Source: Paraspadella gotoi
Lineage: Eukaryota > Chaetognatha
Assembly (NCBI GenBank): GCA_051294375.1
Contig: CM119264.1
Coordinates: 25,978,450-26,042,449, forward strand
DNA: 64,000 bases
Direction of reading: 5' to 3'
In this document: piece after piece, positions 56,364 through 64,000 of the stretch
Layout: the number at the start of each line of letters is the position of its first letter
Numbering within the stretch: position 1 is the first letter of the stretch
The notes under the pieces: model-generated
The model's input: the letters and a program-made list of their open reading frames with translations, nothing else
Database searches by the model: none
What the model was told of the DNA's origin: nothing
Program-made: the position numbers and the translations under genes

Positions 56364-56987
56364 ATGGCGAACAAGAAAAAAACGGCGGAACTTCGATCGA
56401 CGCTGACGAGCATCAACGAGGAAATCCAAAACCTCGTCGCTTCCTTCAACGAAGAAGACGAATTCTTGAATGAATTCGTCGTCAAGGACGAAAGCATCAC
56501 CGTCGAATCCGTGGACAAGATCGAGAAGATCAAAGCCTCTCTTCTCGATTCTGACTTTTTGACGAACCTCTCCAAGGCGGAGGTCGACACCTTGAAGGGC
56601 GACGAGGAGGACGTCCTCAAGAAGATCGAAGCCTCCGCCGTCGAGCGGAAGAAGATCGCCGCGGCGCTGAAGGCCGCGTTGAAGACCAAGGCGGCATTGA
56701 CGGCGGATCTGTCGGCGCTGCGCCGGAAAAGAGCCGAAGAACGGGCCGCTTTTCAAGAAGTCATCCGGAAAAAGATGGAAGCCGTCTCCGCCGCCGACGA
56801 AGAGTCCATGAAGATCCGGAAGAAGACAGCCAAGGAAGTCCAGGTGGCGTTAAGAGGCGCCGGAGGGCCCACGCTTAAGATGTCGCCGGAGGAACTGAAG
56901 GAGGCCGATGCTATGGTAGCCAGATCTTACAACATGATGGGTTATCTGACGCGAGGGGGACTCGACAAAGTTAATTTTTCAAAATGA
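56364..56987 (+). CDS. Single-exon coiled-coil protein, 207 aa, unrecognised
   Basis: Uninterrupted frame from ATG in aaaATGg context to TGA, GC-rich against an AT-rich background, with AATAAA at 57196. Starts MANKKKTAELRSTLTSINEE. Two helical blocks (about residues 5-60 and 65-150) rich in Lys, Glu, Ala and Leu suggest a long coiled coil (KKIAAALKAALKTKAALTAD, LRRKRAEERAAF). The end is less charged: LKMSPEELKEADAMVARSYN then GYLTRGGLDKVNFSK, which looks like a folded tail motif. No signal peptide or membrane segment. I do not recognise the family. Lack of introns, unlike its neighbours, would fit a retrocopy or a small fast-evolving gene. Confidence 0.8.
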   Translation: MANKKKTAELRSTLTSINEEIQNLVASFNEEDEFLNEFVVKDESITVESVDKIEKIKASLLDSDFLTNLSKAEVDTLKGDEEDVLKKIEASAVERKKIAAALKAALKTKAALTADLSALRRKRAEERAAFQEVIRKKMEAVSAADEESMKIRKKTAKEVQVALRGAGGPTLKMSPEELKEADAMVARSYNMMGYLTRGGLDKVNFSK

Positions 56988-57602
56988 TCGAAATCATTGT
57001 TTTCGTGTCCGTGTTTTTAATGGTGATTTTCTCTTTTAAGTTGGGTTAACTTACTTTTTTTATTAGATTAGTAGTTACAGTTGAGGCTGCGTTTGAAACT
57101 TAGGTTTTCGGTTTTTTTTTTAGTTTGTTTTATATTCGTATTATTATATATTCGATACAGAGTTACAACCTCCCCGTTCCGGTACATTTCTATAAAATAA
57201 ACTGCCAATGGAACAAACTACCTCGAAGATGTAAAAAGAAGTTGTGATTCTAAAAGCGAAAACGAGTATATCTATGGATGTTACTTATTACAAATTATTT
57301 CAGTTCATAATGTCCATCAACAGTTCATGCTTTGACATAAACAGTTAATAAAAATTACCCACCCATTTTTTTCACCAAGATGTTATGGTTTTCTTTGAAA
57401 TAAAACATACACCACAAGCGTCGAACTTTTAGTAATGTTCCTTTGATTATAAATTTAAGTTGCTTAGCCTTCTAATTTTTAGACAATATTATGATTAAAT
57501 GTAGTTGTAGTAAAGCTTTTGCGTAGCGACTTACGTTTTGAAGTTTTTGAAAATAACAAATATTTTTTACGTACCACTTTGGTTCTCACGGATTAAACCG
57601 TC

Positions 57603-57631
57603 TTTCTCTCTCTCTTATCTCTCTCATCTTC

Positions 57632-57709
<78 letters not shown>

Positions 57710-57729
57710 CTTCCTCTCTCTCTCTCTCC
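57603..57729. repeat. (CT)n microsatellite
   Basis: Nearly pure CT with short interruptions (atct, cgct) at both ends. Confidence 0.95.
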
Positions 57730-58261
57730 AACTAAAACTTTGCAATATGTCTCACGTAGGCTGATATTGTTTTGAAATCTTTTTATCTCGCTTCGTGAGA
57801 ATAAATCATTTTTATCCGTGAAGTGTACGTAGAAGGATTAGTTTCATGAATTCTTTCATCCCTAATTCAAATATAAACTATAAGAAAAATAGCAAAAACA
57901 ACAAGTTCCTGTTCTGGTTCGATGCTCAACTTTTTTCAAGGATGAAACTTGGCATCTGGTACACGTTAAAAAAAGATTGACGAGATCAACACAGAAATCG
58001 GTTAAAACTAAAAAAAAAATAATATGAAAACAAAACATTTTACGTATATATAAACGCTCCTTCGGCACGTGTCAAGTTTAAAATATATATTTAAATATTC
58101 CGCTGCAAGAATGTTTTCAAAGTATCACTTTTTTTAGTTCTTTGCTTTGAACAACAAATTATCTGGGAGTTTTAAAACAAGATGAAGTTCACAAGACGAT
58201 GAAGCCTGAGTGAACTCGAGAAGGAAGAGGATCTGTGACTGGAAGTTTTTTGGCCAAAGGG

Positions 58262-58381
58262 GGGGGTGAAGGAGGAGGAGGAGGAGGAGGAGGAGGAAAA
58301 GGTGAAGAGGAAGAAGACGAAAAGTACCAGAAAGGAAGAAGCAGAGAAAAAAAAGAAGAAGAAGAGGAGGAGAAAGAGAAT
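58262..58381. repeat. Purine-rich (GGA)n/(GAA)n tract
   Basis: Starts with a G run and (GGA)n, then AG-rich to the end, nearly free of pyrimidines. It lies 100 bases before a pure (CT)n. Confidence 0.85.
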
Positions 58382-58479
58382 TGTTTAATTCGGTATTAAC
58401 TTCGGTTTCGGTTTAAAGTCTCTCCTCGAAATTCTTTTCTATTTTCTTCTCTCAACCGTAAATTTTCGTTCCAGTCTTT

Positions 58480-58583
<104 letters not shown>

Positions 58584-58896
58584 TGTTGTCGATCTATCAC
58601 TTATTTAAATCGATTTTGTTTTGTTGCGTCGGGACTGAAAATTCTCTAACTTCGTGATCGGAATTCTGGCTTCGTCTACTCAAATCTCAATGGTCTATTA
58701 TTCTCGATAATGATTGTTCAATGAACAAACAATGAGTTTCAACAAAGTAGACCAATCGAGATAAAAAAATAATTCGGCTGTTTCTGAATGCATCCCGGCT
58801 TAATGAGTCATCGTTATTTCTATTTCTCTGGCTTTAGTTTACATCGCTTTTAAATCTATCTGCTTATCAGTCTCTTGCTCTTTTCCTTTTTTTAAT

Positions 58897-59043
<147 letters not shown>

Positions 59044-59320
59044 ACCAAAAGGCTTTTCCTAATGCATGAAGACTAAAAAAAACAAAAAAACAAAAAAACA
59101 CACTTCAGACTCCGAATATCATTCCTCGTTTTTTTCTTTTGCGAAATAGATTCCATAATTTTTAAATAAGTTTTAAAAAAAATTAATTTTCAGGGAATTT
59201 AAAAAGCGTCGAGCAACTCCATTTCCGCAATCTCATTTCCGCATTCCTTTTGCTGCATTCCCTCTTCCTACACTCCGCTCTGCCGCATTCCTCCTCAGCA
59301 TTTCCCCTTCGCTCAAAACG

Positions 59321-62300
59321 ATGTCGCATTCCACGATCCTCGACGCGATCAACGCCGGCGGCGAGAAGCCCCTCAAGAGCGTGGAGACGGTGGAGAAGGT
59401 GGTGCTGCCCGACGCCGAGGTGGTCGCCAAGGAGCGGAAGGAGACGGCCGTCCTCGCCGGCGTCGCAGACTTCGACAAGGCCAAGTTGCAACGCGTCGAC
59501 ACGGTGGAGAAGGACGTCAAACCGGACGCGGACGTGTTGAAGAAAGAGAGGAGCGAATCCGAGGTGGGGAGAGGTTGTGGTAGTGTGGGTGGGGTGTGGG
59601 AAGGTGGAGGAGGGTGTGTGGGAAGTGGGTGGGTGTGGGAAGGTGGAAAAAGGTGAGTGGGAAGTGGATGGGGTGTGGGTAGGTGGGGAGGGGTTGTGGG
59701 AAGTGGATGGGGTGGAGGAAGATGTGTGGGAATTGGGTGGGGTGTGGGAAGGATGTGTGGGAAAAGGTGGAGGAGGATGTGTGGGAAGGTCGGGACGGGT
59801 GGGGCGCCGAAGGAATGGGATGCAGAAGGGGGAAGGAGTAGTTGTGACTTAAGGAATCCCGACGCTTGAAAAGAATTTAGAGCATAAAGGGAATGGCAGA
59901 AGAAAAAAGTTAACAAAAACCTAACATAAAAAATGCTGACTTCTCACTAAAGACAAGATAAAAAAAAGTCTAAAATTAGATATATATCGGTTTTCCTTCC
60001 TCAGTCGCAAATAATCTTGTTTGTTAAAAACTTAAAACTAACTCTCGCGTAATAGTATAACGCGTTCCGTTTTAATGACATAAACCCAGACTCTACCAGT
60101 TATTTATCAGCGTTTAAAACTATAATTTTCTTCGACGTTCCGAGATAAAAAAAACCCATTCCATTCGAGCCTTATCTTTATTTATTCAGTCTTACGCTTT
60201 TAATCTTTATCTCGATTTCGAACGCCCTCCAAAGGGAGAGCTGACTGGCTGATTGTCGAACGGGCAGATTGTTTTTTGTTTTTTTTTTTTTAAGTTTTGT
60301 TTCGTTTAGATTTTTTAAAAAAATTTCTAAACAATATACTCCGGGCCGAATTTAACTTTAAGTAGAGCAGAAGCCCTGCTGGTATGTTCTGTTTATTATG
60401 ATAATAATGATGATAATGATGATAATCTGCAGTTCAAAATTAAAAAAAAAAACTTCTTAGCTTATATTTGTTTTTGTCATTTATATTAATCTATGAAGTA
60501 TTTTGAAGTTTACAAATGAACTCCCTTTTTGTTGTTGTTGTTGTTGTTGTTGTTTTTGCAAGATGATTTACTCATCTAATTCATCTTAAACTGTTTCTTT
60601 CCGTCTCAACTGTTTCGCCTCACCGGCCTTTTTCCCTTCCTTTCCAGTGACCCAGTCCCCGCCTTTTCAGTTGTGATCTCTCTCTCTGTCTCTCTCTGAC
60701 CTTCTCTTGAACCGGCGTTAAAAAACAGGACCCTTTTTTGGGGCAGATCGGTTTTTTTTTCAGATCTGGTGGAAGTTTGTTTGTCAGATTAATCACGGGC
60801 AGAGACTGAATGAGGAATCCGAAGTAATGACTACAGGAATTACGAGGAACGAAGTTTGTATATTCTAATGACATTCAACTTCAAGATACTAATTAGTTTT
60901 TGAAAGGTTGTATTCTATAAATAAACCGCTCTATAAATATTTATAAATATATTAATTATAATAAAAATATTATAAAATACATTGCTATGTGAGTCACTCT
61001 GAACAAACGGAAAGGTGCGAGGAAGTTGACTCTTAAAAATAGTGAGTGTTCCCACTTTTGGTAGAGATTGTGCTAAAAAGGTTTTCCTAAATTTCGTTTC
61101 ACGCCCAAAACCTGCGACCATTTTTGAAGGATTTCCCTGACTATTTTTTTTTATTTTCAACTATGGAGTATGGACGTGTCCTTTTCTGATTCCTTTCACT
61201 CTAAAAATTACGTGAAAAGTTTAAAATGATGCTTTTATGCTTTTATGTGTCTCTACGTACCAATACATTTTCAAACCAGTTATAAATTTATTTTCAATTT
61301 CTTAATAATACGAAATATTTTTTTTATTTATTCATACACACACGCCGTCATCGTTAAAGCGCGAGAGAGAGAGTCTGAAAGAAAGGGGCAGACACTAGAG
61401 AATTTTGTAAGTTCAAGAGCCTTTGTCAAAAAACTGAATTTATGCAGTCGAAGCCATTCATTAATTGAAAACCTGAACTGATTTATCAATACAACGACGA
61501 GAGGTTCGAATGGTAATAGGAAAAGCAGTTTAAACTTGGTGATTTATCAATGCTGAGACTTGATTGATTCATGTTTAAACTAATTTCTATTATACGTCTT
61601 AATTTAATCGAACTATATGAAGAATTACCATTTTATTGATAACTTGATACGGATATTTTCTTCCTATTCGCGCCTCCTGACTTTAGCAAGCTAATTGTTT
61701 ATGCCATTGTTTTCACCATATATAATATCAATATAATTTCTGACTACCTCATTGTTTTTTTTTTCCTTTATCGCCACGCCCATCGATCGCAGGTCCTTCA
61801 AGGCGTGGCCGGGTTCGACAAGGGCAGCTTGAAACACGCGGAGACTCATGAGAAGAACGTTCTTCCCGACGCGGAGGCGGTCGCAAAGGACAAACTCGAA
61901 TACGGAATGAGGAAGGAAGTGGAATGCTTCGACAAGAAGGACTTCAAGCACGTCGGTGAGGATGTGTGCGGGACCGGTGGAGGTTAAGAGGGAAGATGAA
62001 GGGATAGCGCTCGCTGGCTACGTCCTGGTCTTTCAACATCTTTGTACAATGTACAAGGCCGCTTTTGACTTGAAGTTTGTAAACCAGTACGGCATCCCAT
62101 TTTAAACTAGTAAAGAGACTGAACTTTAAAAAAAAAAAACTTTTTAGCTTTTCTCTGAATTAAATAAGTCTAATTTGAGACGTGCATGCGTAAAATATGC
62201 AATATAGGCCTGAGCCAATTATTTTCATTATTTTCCTGTTCCCCCTGTTCTTTTGTTTTTCAGAAACTGTGGAGAAGAACACCCTACCGGACAAAGAGAC

Positions 62301-62340
62301 GATTACTCTGGAGAGACGACTCAGCGAAGGGGACGATTGA
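59321..62340 (+). CDS. Four-repeat beta-thymosin (actin-monomer binding)
   Basis: Exons 59321-59563, 61793-61955 and 62264-62340, phases 0 and 1, total 483 bases, 160 residues. Beta-thymosin/WH2 repeats bind G-actin in the cytosol; multi-repeat forms such as Drosophila ciboulot and nematode tetrathymosin are the closest type. Repeat 1 is divergent (KPLKSVETVEKVVLPDAE, no Phe-Asp-Lys). Repeat 2 has DFDKAKLQRVDTVEKDVKPD, repeat 3 GFDKGSLKHAETHEKNVLPD, repeat 4 CFDKKDFKHVETVEKNTLPD, split by the last intron, then ends RLSEGDD. Starts MSHSTILDAINAGGEKPL. AATAAA at 62588. The core LKKTET motif is altered in every repeat, so actin affinity may vary. No secretion signal, as usual for the family. Confidence 0.95.
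59564..59815 (+). repeat. G-rich minisatellite at the start of thymosin intron 1
   Basis: Starts at the exon 1 donor. Irregular units built from gtgtggg, aaggtgg, agtgggtgg and aggagg, almost without C on the plus strand. Many GGG/GGGG runs could form G-quadruplexes in the pre-mRNA beside the splice donor. Confidence 0.8.
59816..61792. other. Thymosin intron 1, remainder
   Basis: AT-rich intron sequence with a (GTT)n run at 60529-60553 and (GAT)n-like units near 60398-60427. No nested gene is supported on either strand. Confidence 0.6.
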
Positions 62341-63017
62341 TCAAAAATTAAAGTTTCGATTATTATTTTTTTTTTTTATATTTTTTTTTTCGCTGCTTGT
62401 CTTCGATTTTAAAATTTTTTATTGCATCCTTGTAATTCTTTTTTTGATTAAGTACTTAATCAGTCGATTCTTTTTTCTCCCGTTGTTCTTGTAATAACCA
62501 ACGCAATCGCTATCACGACGGGTGACTTTTGTTTGTCTTTCTTTCTTTCGAGAGAATTTCGCTGCTAAGCGGATTATATGAGTTCAGAATAAAATCTTAG
62601 ACCTGCGTTATACTTATAGGTAAGATACGTAAAATGCTTGAAGCCCAACTGAAGTACCAAAAAAATATGTGTAAATGTCAAAAACTGGGTGGAGTGAGAA
62701 ATCGATTAGAGGAGAAGCAGAAAAGGATTTGCTGACAAAATATATCCACTTTAATCACGAATCTCTAATCAGTTTAGTTCAAAAAGTAATCTTGTTAGTG
62801 AACAAAAATCAATGCTGATGCCGATGCTTATTACAATTTTAAAATCGTATCGCATAAATTAATAAAACTCAAAATTTAAAACAAAATATCTCTGGAACGG
62901 AGGTGGTCCCTGTGAGGTTTGAAAGTGAACGCTGGGAAAAATTATTACTTAAAACTGGACCCCTTAACGAGTTATCATCTCTGGAAAAACCGGTCGGTGG
63001 ATGAAGTTTGAATAAAT

Positions 63018-63088
<71 letters not shown>

Positions 63089-63266
63089 TCTCTCGATTCC
63101 AGTTTTTTTCAACTCTCATCGCGTTTCTTTATATTTCACATCCAAGATTTTCTACCTGGGGAACACAACTGATCTTTCTGAAAAAATAAAAAATTAAAAC
63201 AACGAACGACAACAAAAAATATCAATAGTGATTATTTTTCTTTCTTCTCTCTTCCTCTTCATAATC
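62341..63266. other. Spacer between two beta-thymosin genes
   Basis: Holds the first gene's 3' UTR (AATAAA 62588), an AT-rich stretch, and a (CT)n tract at 63019-63095 about 170 bases before the next start. That tract could act as a GAGA-type promoter element, which is inference. Confidence 0.6.
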
Positions 63267-63713
63267 ATGGACGTAAGTAAAAGAATCAATGATGGGTTTT
63301 GTTTTTATTTTAATTTCGGTTTCGTTTTATTTTTATTCAGATTCAATTCGATTTGATTTGAATCTAACGTTTTTTATTCGTAGATATCGATGAATATTAT
63401 TTAGCGTAATAATTGTAAAATTGACTTTTCAGTTGAAACTTGAATAAATGACAGCAGCAAGGTGAAAAATTTAGAAAACCAAAAACTAACCGTGAATTTT
63501 ATTCCCTGATCCCTGCTGCGTACTAATGCGCCTTGAATGGGATCACCTCGGCAGTTTTTTCTTCTGATTAGCATTTTGTTTAAAACTTGAAATTCCGCGT
63601 TTTATTTCTTCGACGCCAGAAATCCGATGTAGTCGAGGCGCCGAAGGACAAGCCCAGATCGCCGTTCGCCGAGGGTCTGGCTCAATTCGACAAATCCAAA
63701 CTCAAGAAAACTG
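63267..63713 (+). CDS. Second beta-thymosin gene, 5' part, cut by window end
   Basis: Exon 1 contributes only ATG GAC (63267-63272) before gtaagt. Exon 2 (63620-63713) starts after cgacgccag in phase 0 and ends ACTG|gtgagg in phase 1. The joined start MDKSDVVEAPKD resembles the vertebrate thymosin beta-4 start, and FDKSKLKKT is the canonical actin-binding core, better preserved than in the upstream gene. Between them is a Pro/Ser insert (KPRSPFAEGLAQ). The next exon should begin with the ET-x-EKN part and lies beyond 64000. Same orientation as the upstream thymosin, so probably a tandem paralogue. Confidence 0.85.
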
Positions 63714-64000
63714 GTGAGGGGTTTCGAAAAGGAACTGAAAAGGGAATGGGACGGGCGTCGAGATGTGGTTCGGGACGGGAAAGGGACCGGGACGGGCAAT
63801 GGGACGATGTGGGTTAAACGGGCAGAGTGAGAGAAGTAAAGCGGATTCGAGAAAATCCAGTTATTCTCGAGTTCCATTTAATTATATTTATCATTCTTCA
63901 GGTCACATTTTTCATTTCCAATAAATAATTTAACTAAATGATTTTTTAATGTCAAAAATTATTTTGAGTGTTAAATCGCACATGTACTATCTAAGTGACT
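63714..64000. other. Intron of the second beta-thymosin gene
   Basis: Begins with a short GGGA-rich stretch just after the donor, then AT-rich. The next exon is not reached. Confidence 0.7.

Noticed and set aside
59233-59916. 227-codon minus-strand Pro/His/Thr-rich ORF across thymosin exon 1
   Set aside because: It is the antisense of thymosin exon 1 plus the G-rich minisatellite, so its composition is a by-product of the repeat.

Overview
The window is nuclear DNA of a bilaterian invertebrate, most likely an arthropod. The evidence is split genes with GT-AG introns, GC-rich exons in AT-rich introns, abundant (GA)n/(CT)n microsatellites, and multi-repeat beta-thymosins. The species cannot be named. 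No bacterial-style genes, CRISPR or viral genes were seen.

The first 38 kb is structurally unreliable. It holds four back-to-back pairs of near-identical blocks: X 1-2600 and 2640-4985; Y 7614-15885 and 15886-24121; Z 24122-25339 and 25365-26557; W 26558-32690 and 32691-about 37970. Two 25-N gaps lie among them (4992-5016, 25340-25364). Within each pair the copies differ mostly by one-base indels that break exons in one copy and not the other. In W they also differ by an 870-bp TTAA-flanked insertion. Uncollapsed haplotypes or draft contig ends explain this better than real duplication. From 38 kb onward reading frames are clean, with one exception (neck exon j).

Layout: 1-4985 is non-coding repeat. 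4868-8310 is a 2.8-kb segment with a broken coiled-coil ORF (minus strand) between direct repeats of about 300 bp. A two-exon adenosine deaminase gene lies at 11122-12524 with a damaged second copy at 19436-20823. The first exons of an unrecognised Ser-rich gene lie at 15108-15872, again at 23372-24112.

The main gene is vinculin (plus strand). It enters at the end of head domain D3 (exon a, 32732; damaged copy from 26596) and runs to 47704. Between D4 and the tail are seven phase-linked neck exons (f-l, about 485 codons) where vertebrate vinculin has a linker of about 40 residues. Four further in-phase cassettes (m-p, 389 codons net) sit just before the tail, close to where vertebrate metavinculin carries its insert. 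The first roughly 650 residues of vinculin are not in the window. A small two-exon gene is nested antisense in a vinculin intron (39362-39961).

Downstream: a nine-exon beta-tubulin on the minus strand (49230-51820), convergent with vinculin; a doubtful two-exon Ser-rich ORF (53175-55744); a single-exon 207-aa coiled-coil protein (56364-56987); a four-repeat beta-thymosin (59321-62340); and the start of a second beta-thymosin (63267 onward, cut by the window end). Vinculin and the thymosins act on actin and tubulin builds microtubules, so the right half is rich in cytoskeletal genes, with no evidence that the grouping is functional.
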